Part shown: positions 19,751 through 28,847 of the stretch, one piece after another
How positions within the stretch are numbered: position 1 is the stretch's first letter
Layout: each line of letters begins with the position of its first letter
Origin: Mycobacterium sp.
Lineage (GTDB): Bacteria; Actinomycetota; Actinomycetes; Mycobacteriales; Mycobacteriaceae
DNA: 47,552 bases
Direction of reading: 5' to 3'
Assembly: GCF_008709575.1 (NCBI RefSeq)
Contig: NZ_VYIK01000026.1
Span: 1-47,552, forward strand
Made by a program: the position numbers and the translations under genes
The notes under the pieces: model-generated
Told to the model about the DNA's origin: nothing
Database searches by the model: none
What the model saw: the letters and a program-made list of their open reading frames with translations, nothing else

Positions 19751-21645
19751 CCCGCAGGAACCGGGCTTACCTGACCCGCCGGGAACGAGCCGAGTTGAAG
19801 CGTCGCATGGACCGGGCGTATTTGCCGCAGCCGACCGGCAGCGCGGCCACCCTGCCCGCCGTGCGTTCGCTTGCGGTGCTGATCGTGACCGGCGCCGACC
19901 GCGGCGTACTCGAGGCGTGCCTGCGCAGCGTCGTCGACCACCTGCCCGACTTGCCGGTGTATGTCTGCGAGCTCAGTGGTGCAGGGTGTTCCGGTCATCC
20001 CGAACCGATGGCGGGATACCCGGCGGTGCACTGGATGTCGGGAACGGCGAACCTCGGCTTCGCCGAAGCCGTCAACACGCTCGTGCAGCGCACCCCACCG
20101 GAGACGGATCTGCTGTTGCTGGATCCCGGCGCGGTCTTGCGGGGGCCCTTGATCCGCACCAGAGAGTTGCTGCGCCGGCCCGGTGTGGCGGCCGTAGCGC
20201 CGATGACGCGCGGCCACACCGGTTCCGGCCGCGATGCGGGGGAGGTCGCGCACCGCCGCCCGTGGCTGGCGATCAGCCGTGCCGCCTGGAACGCCGTCGG
20301 CGGCTTCGACGAAGAGTTCTTCGGCCACGGCGAAGTGGCCGACTGGCAGTCCCGCGCCCGGGCAGCGGGCTGGCGCGTTCTAACAGCCGACGAGGTCGGT
20401 GCGGAAACGCAGCAGGCACGCATACCGGAGCCTGCCACCGACGCAGAACTGCGCCGCGATCGGGATTTGTTGCGCGCCAACACTGCTCTGCTGCTGGAAC
20501 ACCAACACGGCGTGGGGCGCGCGGACCGGTACCTCGCCGGCGCGACGCTGCTGGACCGGCTGCAGCGGTCGAAGCGCGACGCGCGGCGCGGCGCCGGGGG
20601 CGGCAACGGCCTCCCGGCGATCGTGATCCTCACCAACCGTCTCGTCTACGGCGGCGCCGAACGGCAGAAGGTCTCGCTAGCAACAGAACTAGACCGCCGC
20701 GGCTACCCGGTCACCATCGTCTGCCTGCAACGGTTCGGACCCTTGGTCAAAGAGGTTCCACCGACCGTGCGCGTAGTGCGCCAGCCCTGGTGGGCGCCGA
20801 TCCTCGACCTTCCTTCCGGCCCCGCGGTGCTGATCAGCGGTGACACCAACACCGAGACGGGATTTGCCACCCTGTGGCGCGCGGCCGGCACGCGCCGGCG
20901 GTGGCTGGTCGCCGCACACATCCCGCCGGATGAGCACCGCCGCATCTACTCGCGGCCGCTGACCACGGCGATGCGCCGCGCCGACGGTTTCATCGCCCTG
21001 GCGCGACATCATTGGGACATGCTGATCGCGCACCACCGGCTCGGCGGGCGAGTGTTCTTCGCACCCAACGGCGTCGCCGTCAGCGACGACCCCGCGCCGC
21101 GGGTCCGGACCCCCGGTGCGCCGGTGCGCTTGGTGATGCTCTCGCGCATCGTCGAGCACAAGAATCCGCACCTGCTGATCGAGGCGCTGCACGGCCTCCT
21201 CGACATGAGTTGGCGGCTCTCGATCTTCGGTGACGGCCCCGACCGGGAGAGGCTGCAGGCCCGCACTCCCGCCGAGTTGCGCGACCGGGTGCAGTGGCAC
21301 GGGTGGTCGGCCGGACCCGGGCCCGCGCTGGCCGACGCCGATCTGCTGTGCGTCCCGAGTCGCTCGGAGGCGTTCCCGCTGGTGATTCTCGAGGCGATGG
21401 CCCGGGCGGTGCCGGTTGCGGCGTCGGCGGTGTGCGCGGTCCCCGAGATCCTCGATCACGGCAGTGCGGGGTTTGTCGTCGAGCCGGTGTCGGTGTCCGG
21501 GTGGCGAGAACAGCTGGCAGCGATCCTGGCAGACCCCGGCGCGCTGCCGCAGGTCGGGCGACGCGGCTTCGAACGCCTGCGTAAGCATTACACGGTCGAG
21601 GCCATGACGGACGCCTACCTCGACGCGATCAACACCGTGCTATGA
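19747..21645 (+). CDS. Two-domain glycosyltransferase (GT2-like plus GT4)
   Basis: A 632-residue fusion of two glycosyltransferases. Residues 35-255 have the rhamnosyltransferase-like GT2 layout (LAVLIVTGADRGVLEACLRSVV, GTANLGFAEAVN, AWNAVGGFDEEFFGHGEVADWQSRARAAGW), but the metal-binding segment reads LLLLDPGAVL where DxD or NPD is expected. The remainder is a GT-B GT4 enzyme (LVYGGAERQKVSLATEL, APNGV, SRIVEHKNPHLLIEAL, FGDGPDRERL, SRSEAFPLVILEAMA with the E-x7-E pair). ATG 19747 shares four bases with the flippase stop; the frame upstream of it is a shadow of the flippase. It should add one or two sugars to the lipid-linked intermediate in the cytoplasm. Confidence 0.87.
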   Translation: MTRRNRAYLTRRERAELKRRMDRAYLPQPTGSAATLPAVRSLAVLIVTGADRGVLEACLRSVVDHLPDLPVYVCELSGAGCSGHPEPMAGYPAVHWMSGTANLGFAEAVNTLVQRTPPETDLLLLDPGAVLRGPLIRTRELLRRPGVAAVAPMTRGHTGSGRDAGEVAHRRPWLAISRAAWNAVGGFDEEFFGHGEVADWQSRARAAGWRVLTADEVGAETQQARIPEPATDAELRRDRDLLRANTALLLEHQHGVGRADRYLAGATLLDRLQRSKRDARRGAGGGNGLPAIVILTNRLVYGGAERQKVSLATELDRRGYPVTIVCLQRFGPLVKEVPPTVRVVRQPWWAPILDLPSGPAVLISGDTNTETGFATLWRAAGTRRRWLVAAHIPPDEHRRIYSRPLTTAMRRADGFIALARHHWDMLIAHHRLGGRVFFAPNGVAVSDDPAPRVRTPGAPVRLVMLSRIVEHKNPHLLIEALHGLLDMSWRLSIFGDGPDRERLQARTPAELRDRVQWHGWSAGPGPALADADLLCVPSRSEAFPLVILEAMARAVPVAASAVCAVPEILDHGSAGFVVEPVSVSGWREQLAAILADPGALPQVGRRGFERLRKHYTVEAMTDAYLDAINTVL

Positions 21646-22691
21646 GCTCGCTTCGGGTGCTGTGGCTTTCTCCGTGGCTGCGACCACTGGCCCGGGTACA
21701 GGCCGAAGCGCTGCGCCGACGGGGAGCCGAGGTGCTCTTGGTGACCACCGACCGGCACCCCGAGTCCGACGCCGCCCGAGACTACGAGTTGGTGCTCGAT
21801 CCGCGTCTGCGCACGACCGCGACCTGGCCGGCCGTGTGCGCGGCCCGGCGCCGGATCCTCGAGTACCGGCCGCAGGTGGTGATCGCCGACCTGGTCCGCG
21901 ATCCGCGCTGGATCGCGCTGGCGGGGCGGGTTCCCCGTGTTCAGCTGGTGCACGACGACCGGCCGCACGACGCTGTCGAACACCGGCCGCGCTACGAGAC
22001 CGCGATCTTCGACCGCTGGGGTGCCCGTTCGGCGGCCACCATCACCTACAGCAACTATGTCGCAGCCGCCGTCGCCACTCGCCGCGACGTCGCCGGCACA
22101 CGGGTGCACGTCCTGCCGCTCACCAGTGACCTGGACCCGGCTCTCGTCCCGCCGCTGGTGGGTCCTCGAGACCGCCGCGACTTCGTCATGATCGGCCGGT
22201 TCTACTCGTACAAGAACGTCGACGTGGTGCTGCGAGCCTGGCAGCGGCACGTCCGCGGCGGCTGGCGCGGTGACCAGCTGGTGCTGATCGGCGGTCCACT
22301 GGATGCTCGCGCCCGGCCCGACCATGTCCGCCTGCTCCCCGGCAGTTACCGCTACCGCGACGTCGTCACCACGCTGGCCGCTGCGAAAGGCTCGGTCGCC
22401 CACTACCGGCGTGCGTCGCAAAGCGGCGTGCAGGTGCTCTCCATGCAGTTGGGCGTCATGCCCATCGTGTCCACCGCCGGCGGCCTGCCCGAATACCAGC
22501 CGCCCGGCTGCCCGCCGATCGGGATCGACGACGTCGCCGGGCTCACCGCCGCCTTCGACGCCTTGGCGGACCCTGTCACCGCGGCAGCGCACGGGGCCGC
22601 GGCCGCGTCTCATTACGCGCGGCGATGCGCCGTCGAGCAGGTCGCCGACCGGCTGCTCGACGTCATCGCCGACGTGGCGGGACGCCGGTAG
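21642..22691 (+). CDS. GT4-like glycosyltransferase
   Basis: GT-B fold glycosyltransferase of 349 residues, acting on the cytoplasmic face. An N-terminal MSSLRVLWLSPWLRPLARVQAEALRRRGAEVLLVT strand-helix is followed by a C-terminal donor-binding half with DFVMIGRFYSYKNVDVVLRAW and SQSGVQVLSMQLGVMPIVSTAGGLPEY, where the usual acidic EGF/EAM motif is replaced by SGVQVLSMQ. Start ATG 21642 overlaps the previous stop as ATGA. Last gene of the plus-strand polysaccharide operon, ending 7 bp from the convergent methyltransferase. Confidence 0.85.
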   Translation: MSSLRVLWLSPWLRPLARVQAEALRRRGAEVLLVTTDRHPESDAARDYELVLDPRLRTTATWPAVCAARRRILEYRPQVVIADLVRDPRWIALAGRVPRVQLVHDDRPHDAVEHRPRYETAIFDRWGARSAATITYSNYVAAAVATRRDVAGTRVHVLPLTSDLDPALVPPLVGPRDRRDFVMIGRFYSYKNVDVVLRAWQRHVRGGWRGDQLVLIGGPLDARARPDHVRLLPGSYRYRDVVTTLAAAKGSVAHYRRASQSGVQVLSMQLGVMPIVSTAGGLPEYQPPGCPPIGIDDVAGLTAAFDALADPVTAAAHGAAAASHYARRCAVEQVADRLLDVIADVAGRR

Positions 22692-22698
22692 CCCGGGT

Positions 22699-23676
22699 TC
22701 ACTTCTCGCCGACCAGCGAGATGGTGCTGCAGAACACGCCGGCCTTGCAGCAGAGGGTTGCGCACAGACGGCGCACGCGGGCCACGCGCACGATCCCCAG
22801 AACTCGTTCGACGACAACAACGATCCGCAAAAACAGGGCCCCGGCCTCGTCGGGTCCGGCGAACCTGCCGGCTCCCAAAGCCATCAGGAAGATGCGGAAT
22901 CGTCTCGGCACGAATCCATAGCGGACGGAGACGAAGCCGGCACGCCGGGCCGCCTCGGACAACTCGCGGCACGTATATTCTTTCAGATGCATGCCGACTG
23001 GCTCATTACATTTGAAAACTTGTGACACGTCGTGCGGCCCGGTGTACTTATTCGGCGTGTTGAATATATACCGGCCACCACTTTTCAATATGCCCCGGAC
23101 GCTCCGCAGATGACTGTCGAGATCGTCGGGATGCAGATGCTCGATCACCTGGTCCGAGACCACTACGTCGTAGGTGTCGGCGGGTTCGAATTCATCCAGA
23201 TGAATTCCGTCCGATACGCCCCATGAAAGATTGGCGTACGACTGTGGCACAAGGTTCTCGCCGCGTTCCCGGGTAATCTCGGTGCCCTTGCAGTGATAAC
23301 CATTATCCGCCAGGAATGAGATGAGACCGCCCTGCCCCGAACCGATCTCATAAATCGACTTCGGAGGTGGCCCGATCAGTTCCAGCCACCCCCTGAATCT
23401 TTTCCGGGGCGGTTGAGGGTCGGCTCTGCCGGAGAACTGGTTGAGCCAGCCGAGTTCCTTATACAGCCGGGTATAGCACGCGTCGAAAGTCTCCCAGCGA
23501 TTCTCGGGTGTCGATTCCAGGAGCTCGACCGTCAACTTCTTTTCCAGATTCCAATGATCCAGAATCATCTGTTCGGTGATATTTGCCTCGGCGGGAATTC
23601 CGTAGGTCTTCTTGTAGCGTGCGATCAGCTTGTCACCTCGTGGTGCTATCACACCGATATTCCTCGTTATCGGCAT
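22699..23676 (-). CDS. Class I SAM-dependent methyltransferase
   Basis: A 325-residue methyltransferase with motif I SIYEIGSGQGGLISFLADNG, motif II around YDVVVSDQVIEHLHPDD and motif III LKSGGRYIFNTPNKYTGP, typical of the Methyltransf_11/23 group acting on small molecules or sugars. ATG 23676 shares its A with the TAA of the upstream BcsB-like gene (TAATG), so the two are coupled; the frame runs further upstream but only inside that gene. The coding sequence is visibly poorer in GC (for example 22980-23110) than most neighbours, which suggests separate acquisition. A role in O-methylating the polysaccharide is inferred from position. Confidence 0.85.
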   Translation of the reverse strand: MPITRNIGVIAPRGDKLIARYKKTYGIPAEANITEQMILDHWNLEKKLTVELLESTPENRWETFDACYTRLYKELGWLNQFSGRADPQPPRKRFRGWLELIGPPPKSIYEIGSGQGGLISFLADNGYHCKGTEITRERGENLVPQSYANLSWGVSDGIHLDEFEPADTYDVVVSDQVIEHLHPDDLDSHLRSVRGILKSGGRYIFNTPNKYTGPHDVSQVFKCNEPVGMHLKEYTCRELSEAARRAGFVSVRYGFVPRRFRIFLMALGAGRFAGPDEAGALFLRIVVVVERVLGIVRVARVRRLCATLCCKAGVFCSTISLVGEK

Positions 23677-25679
23677 TATCGGCGGCGAAGGAAGCCGGTG
23701 CGCACCGCGATCACGGCTGCGCCGATCACGGCCGCCGCAAGCCATGCCCCGCCGAACCACCAGAGCCATCGCGAATCAGACCGATGCGCGGTCGTCGATG
23801 ACTGGCTCGCGATGCCCAAGTACGGTCGATCGACCAGTACCGGCTCTTGCCCGGCGACCGACACGACCGCGACGCCTCGAAGCTCCGACCAGTGCTTGGG
23901 GTCACCACCGAGCCAGTTGAGCAGCTCGTCGAGTTGCGCAGGCGCGCCGTTGGACGTCGCGACCAACAGCGACCGGCCATGGTTGACAACTGTTTGCAGG
24001 GATCCGAACCGCATGGGCGGGTCCAGCGTCAGTGTGACGGGCTTGCCGTCGGGCCTGATGGCGTTGAGGGTGATCGGCCCGGTCGATCCTGCCGCCACCG
24101 GAAGCGCGATATCGGGGTGGTTCCACCCGTCGGCCGCAATCAGAATCGCCGGCTTCGACGACTCGAGCGCCTGTTTGACACTGGTCACGGTGGTCGCGAT
24201 CGGCAGTGAGCTGACTCGCTGCAGACCCACCACAATCTGGGCGGCGCGCACCGTGTCGGCCAGCGATCGTGCTTCCATACCGACCTGAACCTTTGGCATC
24301 AGAGCTTGGGGCACCGATCGCAGCCCGTCGGGCACGGGCGGCATGGCGGGGCTGGTCTGCACCGTGCTGTCGCCGTTGACGGTCAAAGTCAGCAGCTGGT
24401 CGCCCGGCCCTGCCGTGTAGAAGTCCCCGCAACGCCCGGTATTGCCGGCGATTGTCAGTGCCAGGTCGACCGTGGTGTATCGCTGCAGCAGCCGGTCCGG
24501 CACGTCGATCCAGCGATCGATGACGCCGTGGCCGTCGGTGGACCACTGGTCGATGGTTTCCGCGCCGACCGTCGCGACGATCTGACCGGCCAGATTGGCC
24601 GGTGTGGGGGAATAGGACCCCAGCAGATGCACCCGCACCGAGTGGATGGATCTGCCGAACCGGGTCTGGTCGAGTGCGATCGAGACTCGCGGTTGCAGCG
24701 CAACCGAGGTGAATCCGGGCTGCCCCAGTTCGCGCAGCGTGGCGGTGTCTGCGGGTAGCCGGACGCTGGACTGCAGCGATCCGGCGACCACCTTGGGGGC
24801 AAAAGCCAGCTGGGACAGGTCGCCGAACAGCAAAGCCAGGTCTGATTCCGCACTGGCGCCGAGTGGTCCTGAAATCAGCAACCACGGCGCTCCGGGGGGT
24901 CCCTGTAGTGAAAGCCCGCTGTTGCGGCCCTCTTTGACGACGATGGATCGTTCCAGCAGCCGCGGTGTCGCCGGTGGGTCCTGTCCTTCGCCCAAGCCGA
25001 CGACGGAGATCTCGGGGGTCTGCCCGCCGTAGCGCGCGGCCGTCGCGGCGGCCAATTGGATCGCCGTGTCGGATTCGGCCGCTGACGGCGACGGCGGCAC
25101 GTAGATGGTCAACTTGCGCAGCACCGGCGGCAGGAAAAGAGCCACCGCGGTGGGTGGCTGTTCGACGCCGGTGTAGCTGACCGTCGTGTTGATCAGCTGC
25201 AGCGGGCTCGTGTAGTCCAGGCAATATCCCTCGATCGGCACCAGGTACGCGCGAAACGTCACCGTGATCGCGCCCTCGGTCACCGTCGCGCCCGCCAGCG
25301 GGATGACGATCGGGGCCAGATTGGCGGTCGGCAGGTCCAGCCTCGCGATTTCCCGGTCGTCCTGCGTGACGGTGATGAGACCGGACCGCAGGTTGACCGG
25401 CGGCACCACGGTCGCGTTCACTGCGGCCGGGGTCAGCCCCTGCTGAACCGGTAAGACTAACTGCTGCGCGCCCTGCAGGGTATAAAACGACAAGGTGGAG
25501 CTGTAACCCAGATCCGAAAGTGACAGCGTCGGCCCGTTCACCACGGTGGTGTCGGAATCCGCCGGCTCGCTCCGCGCCGGCGCGGCGCCGATACTGCCGA
25601 TACCGAGGAATCCGACGAGGCTTGCCAGCGCAATAACCCTGCACAAAAACCGGTGGCCCATCACCGCAACAGTATGCAT
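23676..25679 (-). CDS. BcsB-like secreted membrane-anchored protein
   Basis: A 667-residue exported protein with an N-terminal signal sequence (MGHRFLCRVIALASLVGFLGIGSIG, cleavage after PARS or nearby) and one C-terminal membrane helix followed by arginines (LWWFGGAWLAAAVIGAAVIAVRTGFLRRR). The body resembles the cellulose synthase regulatory subunit BcsB family: repeated beta-rich modules with a LxVxQDDREIARLDLP-type strand pair, FRAYLVPIEGYCLDYTSPLQLINTTVSYTG and a second module near residue 390 ending in CGDFYTAG. In the known system BcsB guides the glucan out of the BcsA pore. No BcsA-like synthase is encoded in the window. Start uncertain: ATG 25661, 25679 or 25700 are all possible. The family call is by eye and moderate. 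Confidence 0.65.
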   Translation of the reverse strand: MHTVAVMGHRFLCRVIALASLVGFLGIGSIGAAPARSEPADSDTTVVNGPTLSLSDLGYSSTLSFYTLQGAQQLVLPVQQGLTPAAVNATVVPPVNLRSGLITVTQDDREIARLDLPTANLAPIVIPLAGATVTEGAITVTFRAYLVPIEGYCLDYTSPLQLINTTVSYTGVEQPPTAVALFLPPVLRKLTIYVPPSPSAAESDTAIQLAAATAARYGGQTPEISVVGLGEGQDPPATPRLLERSIVVKEGRNSGLSLQGPPGAPWLLISGPLGASAESDLALLFGDLSQLAFAPKVVAGSLQSSVRLPADTATLRELGQPGFTSVALQPRVSIALDQTRFGRSIHSVRVHLLGSYSPTPANLAGQIVATVGAETIDQWSTDGHGVIDRWIDVPDRLLQRYTTVDLALTIAGNTGRCGDFYTAGPGDQLLTLTVNGDSTVQTSPAMPPVPDGLRSVPQALMPKVQVGMEARSLADTVRAAQIVVGLQRVSSLPIATTVTSVKQALESSKPAILIAADGWNHPDIALPVAAGSTGPITLNAIRPDGKPVTLTLDPPMRFGSLQTVVNHGRSLLVATSNGAPAQLDELLNWLGGDPKHWSELRGVAVVSVAGQEPVLVDRPYLGIASQSSTTAHRSDSRWLWWFGGAWLAAAVIGAAVIAVRTGFLRRR

Positions 25680-25808
25680 TCTGCGACCGCTTAGCGGCAT
25701 CGACACCAGGTAAAAAGTGATCCCGCTGCCACGGCTGGGCGGTGCCGTGAACAGCGCACCGCACTATTCGGCCGAGCAGAAAGCCGGCCGGTAACCACAC
25801 CAGTCCCG

Positions 25809-25836
25809 CAGGTCACGGGACCTGGCAGGTCGCGGG
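25809..25836. promoter_or_regulatory. Inverted repeat plus extra half-site in a divergent promoter
   Basis: CAGGTC (25809-25814) and GACCTG (25819-25824) form a perfect 6-bp inverted repeat with a 4-bp spacer, and a third copy, GCAGGTC, follows at 25825-25831. It lies between the divergent BcsB-like and methyltransferase genes (230-bp gap). A candidate operator; no regulator gene is nearby. Confidence 0.4.
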
Positions 25837-25909
25837 TTTGCCCGGCAGTCGCCGATGTTTGGTTGCTAGGGTCTAAAACCATTCGACGATAACAATTGCG
25901 GAGGCTTGC

Positions 25910-26677
25910 ATGAGCACCCGGCCGGAGTTGAAGACCCTCGACTCCTGGGATGACGAAGTCCTGCTTTGTTCGTCGACCATCAAGAATCTCGGGGGCCCGT
26001 TGGAGATACTCGAAGCCGGTTGTGGGCGTTCGTGGCCACTGGATCTGGCGGGCATCGACTACCGGCTGACCGGCATCGATATCGATGCCGACGCGCTGCA
26101 AAGCCGTGTCGACACAGTCGGTGACATGCACGAAACGATCATCGGAGACCTCAGTGCGCGCGGCACGATCGCGCCGGGGCGATATGACGTCATCTACAGC
26201 TCGTTCGTACTCGAGCACATTTGCGATGCCGAAAGCGCGCTGCTGTTCATGCTCGACGGCCTTAAACCGGGAGGCCTTCTGGTGCTGCGAATTCCGGATG
26301 GGAAGTCCGTGTACGGCTGGACCGCCAAACACACTCCCTTGGCGATCCATGTCGCTTACTATCGCTATTTCCTGGGCTATGCGGACGCCGGACGACCGGG
26401 CCACGCACCGTATCCCACGTACTATGCACCGCTCATTTCTCGTGAAGGCATACGCGATTTCTGTGCGAGGAACGGATGCTCAATTCTTGAGGAACGCGGA
26501 CACACGTACTACGTCCGCGGCTCGGGTTTGCGGGCCCGGATACTTCGCGCTTACGTAAAAGCCGTGTGGGCGTTGTCCTTCGGTGCGCTCGCCTGGCGGC
26601 ACAACAACCTCACCTACGTGATCCGCAAGGAGGGAGAAAGTCACGGCGCCAACGACGCCAACGACATTGCCCCGTGA
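25910..26677 (+). CDS. Class I SAM-dependent methyltransferase
   Basis: A 255-residue methyltransferase: ILEAGCGRSWPLDLAGIDYRLTGIDID is the SAM-binding loop, YDVIYSSFVLEHICDAES motif II and LKPGGLLVLRIPD motif III. ATG 25910 follows GGAGG by 5 nt, so the start is secure. Its last 68 bp overlap the 3' end of the convergent acyltransferase gene; the tail (RKEGESHGANDANDIAP) looks like an extension beyond the fold. Probably modifies a sugar of the locus product; substrate unknown. Confidence 0.83.
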   Translation: MSTRPELKTLDSWDDEVLLCSSTIKNLGGPLEILEAGCGRSWPLDLAGIDYRLTGIDIDADALQSRVDTVGDMHETIIGDLSARGTIAPGRYDVIYSSFVLEHICDAESALLFMLDGLKPGGLLVLRIPDGKSVYGWTAKHTPLAIHVAYYRYFLGYADAGRPGHAPYPTYYAPLISREGIRDFCARNGCSILEERGHTYYVRGSGLRARILRAYVKAVWALSFGALAWRHNNLTYVIRKEGESHGANDANDIAP

Positions 26678-27809
26678 TCACCGGGCGGTTGTCTGCGCCA
26701 ATCCGGCTCAGTTCGTCACCCTGACGCTGCTCCTGTGTTTCGTATCGCCGCTTGAGCGTCAACAACGGGGTCTCGAAGAATCGGAAGCTGAGGTAGGCCA
26801 CGAATATGACGGTGATGAGCGTTGCTGCCGTCAGCACGATGCCGGACTGTTGGTGGATGATGCGGCGGTCCAGGTTGGCGCACAGCATGTGCAGCAGGTA
26901 CACGCCGTAGCTGAGCACGCCGACGAACACCAGCGGCCGCCACTGCAACATCGGATGCAGTGGCGTCCACTCGACCAGGCAGGTGCTGACCACCACCGCC
27001 GCCATGAGAACCTGGGTAATCTGCCGGGGCGGATTCAGCGCCAACGCCGCGGCCAACAGCACCCCCGCGGCCGGAGCCGACCAGGTCCGACCCAGAACCG
27101 CGCTGACGACGGCGAAACCACGTGGGGTGCTCACGGCCAGTGCGGCAGCGGCGCCGAGCAGGATCGGCAACGACAAGCTGGCCGGAATCCTTCCCGGCAG
27201 CCGCGAGGTGTCGGTGACGAGCCGGGCGCCTTGAGAGACTGTCACCAGCGCGATGAGAGCCGCCAACGGCACCCAGGTCCGTCGCCGTCCAATGGCCAGT
27301 GTCGCCACGAGCAGGGGTGGCCATAACAGGTAGAACTGCTCCTCGGTGGCCAACGACCACGCGAAATAAAACGGCACAGATCGTTCGGCGGTGAGATCGA
27401 CGAACCAGTTCGACGTGTAGGTGGCAAAGGCCGGCAGGTGGCCGACGAATGCCCGGCCTTCGTGGCTGTGCCGCAGCGTCACGGCCACCAGAACCACGTA
27501 GAGCAGCAGCGTCACGTAATACAGCGGAAAGATCCGCAGGGAGCGGCGTGCGTAGAACTTCCGCAACGAGATCCGCCCGGTCGTCCTCTGCTCCCGCAGC
27601 AGCAGCGTGGTGATCAGGAACCCGCTGATCGCGAAGAAGAAGTCGACTCCCTGATAACCCTTACCCAAGATCGCCGGTCCCGGCGTCCCCGAGGTGTGAT
27701 GCCAGACCACGGCGATGACGCTCAGCGCACGCAAACCGTCCAGCGCAGAGAAGCGATTGATCGCCGAGAACCGATCGAAATCCGCACGCCTGGTCAATCG
27801 GGTCGGCAC
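26610..27809 (-). CDS. Acyltransferase-3 family membrane O-acyltransferase (OafA/YrhL-like)
   Basis: Polytopic O-acyltransferase of about 399 residues that decorates surface sugars with acetyl or similar groups. Family marks: RFSALDGLRALSVIAVVWHHTS (conserved His), GKGYQGVDFFFAISGFLITTLLLRE, FYARRSLRIFPLYYV, and WSLATEEQFYLLWP. About ten membrane helices follow, ending in a basic cytoplasmic tail. GTG 27809 is taken as the start because GGGGAAGGGGA stands immediately upstream and the family begins just after it; the frame to 28070 would overlap the divergent methyltransferase. No SGNH hydrolase domain is fused. Confidence 0.85.
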   Translation of the reverse strand: MPTRLTRRADFDRFSAINRFSALDGLRALSVIAVVWHHTSGTPGPAILGKGYQGVDFFFAISGFLITTLLLREQRTTGRISLRKFYARRSLRIFPLYYVTLLLYVVLVAVTLRHSHEGRAFVGHLPAFATYTSNWFVDLTAERSVPFYFAWSLATEEQFYLLWPPLLVATLAIGRRRTWVPLAALIALVTVSQGARLVTDTSRLPGRIPASLSLPILLGAAAALAVSTPRGFAVVSAVLGRTWSAPAAGVLLAAALALNPPRQITQVLMAAVVVSTCLVEWTPLHPMLQWRPLVFVGVLSYGVYLLHMLCANLDRRIIHQQSGIVLTAATLITVIFVAYLSFRFFETPLLTLKRRYETQEQRQGDELSRIGADNRPVITGQCRWRRWRRDFLPPCGSRR

Positions 27810-28019
27810 TCCCCTTCCCCGCCACACCAGTCTCGCCCCGTCTCTTTCCCTGTCCCCGTCGTTGGGCCGCGTCTGGTCGCTCCGCGATTCGTCGATCGTA
27901 ATCGTCGGACCCGGGGGAGCGCCCGAGCCAGTGCCTGCGGAGCCTGGGGCCCGCTGCCGATTCGGTCGTCGGATTCGCGATGCGTTCCCCGTCCCGCAAA
28001 CGTGGCACAATGCCCTGTC

Positions 28020-28808
28020 ATGCTGCGCAGGTTCACCGTGTACCGCGCGATCGGCCACAGGTTGGTGCAAGGATGGCTAGAACCCGAAGTTTTGGACATC
28101 GTCCGTGCTCTGGACTCCACACAACGCGACAACCGCATTTCCGGGGCCATCGCCGAAGTCGGGGTGCATCACGGCAAGTTTTTCATCGGCTTGCACTTGC
28201 TGCGCAATGACCGAGAACGCTGTGTTGCCATAGACGTCTTCGCCGATCAGCATCTCAATGTCGATAGTTCGGGTCACGGCGATCGGGACCGGTTCCTGAC
28301 GAATCTCAAAAGGTGGGCCTCGACCCGCGGGCTCGTCATTCACCAGGCCGATTCCACGACGCTGGACGGCAACCTCGTCCGAACCCTGGCAGGCTCCGCT
28401 GTCCGCTTGTTCAGCGTCGACGGCGGCCACACCGAGCAGACGGTGCTGGCCGATATGAAGCTGGCCGAGGCTTCGCTGGCGACCGGCGGTATCGTCATCG
28501 CCGACGACGTCTTCAACCAGCGATGGCCCGGCGTGGCGGTGGGCACACTGCGCTACCTGGACGGTGCTGCCGCACTAAGGCCTTTCGCGATCGGCTTCAA
28601 CAAGGTGTTTTTCACTCACCCTGCGTATGTGACGACCTTTCAGCACACCCTCGAATCCTTCTGTGCTGCCCGAGCATGCATCAGCATGGAGTACTCGGTT
28701 TATCGCGATCACAAGGTCGCTCTACTTTTTCGGACCCCCAGAACACCACGACATATACTGCGCCAGAATCGCACCATCAGAACGCTTTACCGACGCTTGA
28801 CGACATGA
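28020..28808 (+). CDS. Class I SAM-dependent methyltransferase (Methyltransf_24/TylF-like)
   Basis: A 262-residue protein with SGAIAEVGVHHGKFFIGLHLL as the SAM-binding segment, CVAIDVFADQ, and VRLFSVDGGHTEQTVLADMKLAEASLATGGIVIADDVFN, the signature of the Methyltransf_24 family (macrocin O-methyltransferase and cephalosporin hydroxylase relatives), in which the Asp-rich segment binds a metal. ATG 28020 is the first plausible start; a CACAAT box 8 nt upstream would fit a leaderless transcript, but this is weak. The 210-bp gap to the acyltransferase is a divergent promoter region without another gene. Confidence 0.8.
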   Translation: MLRRFTVYRAIGHRLVQGWLEPEVLDIVRALDSTQRDNRISGAIAEVGVHHGKFFIGLHLLRNDRERCVAIDVFADQHLNVDSSGHGDRDRFLTNLKRWASTRGLVIHQADSTTLDGNLVRTLAGSAVRLFSVDGGHTEQTVLADMKLAEASLATGGIVIADDVFNQRWPGVAVGTLRYLDGAAALRPFAIGFNKVFFTHPAYVTTFQHTLESFCAARACISMEYSVYRDHKVALLFRTPRTPRHILRQNRTIRTLYRRLTT

Positions 28809-28847
28809 CAGCACACGCCCCGCGGCACGGGTCGGTATCGTGAGCGG

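Noticed and set aside
27438..28019. Upstream part of the frame containing the methyltransferase at 28020
   Set aside because: Antisense to the acyltransferase gene and without methyltransferase similarity.
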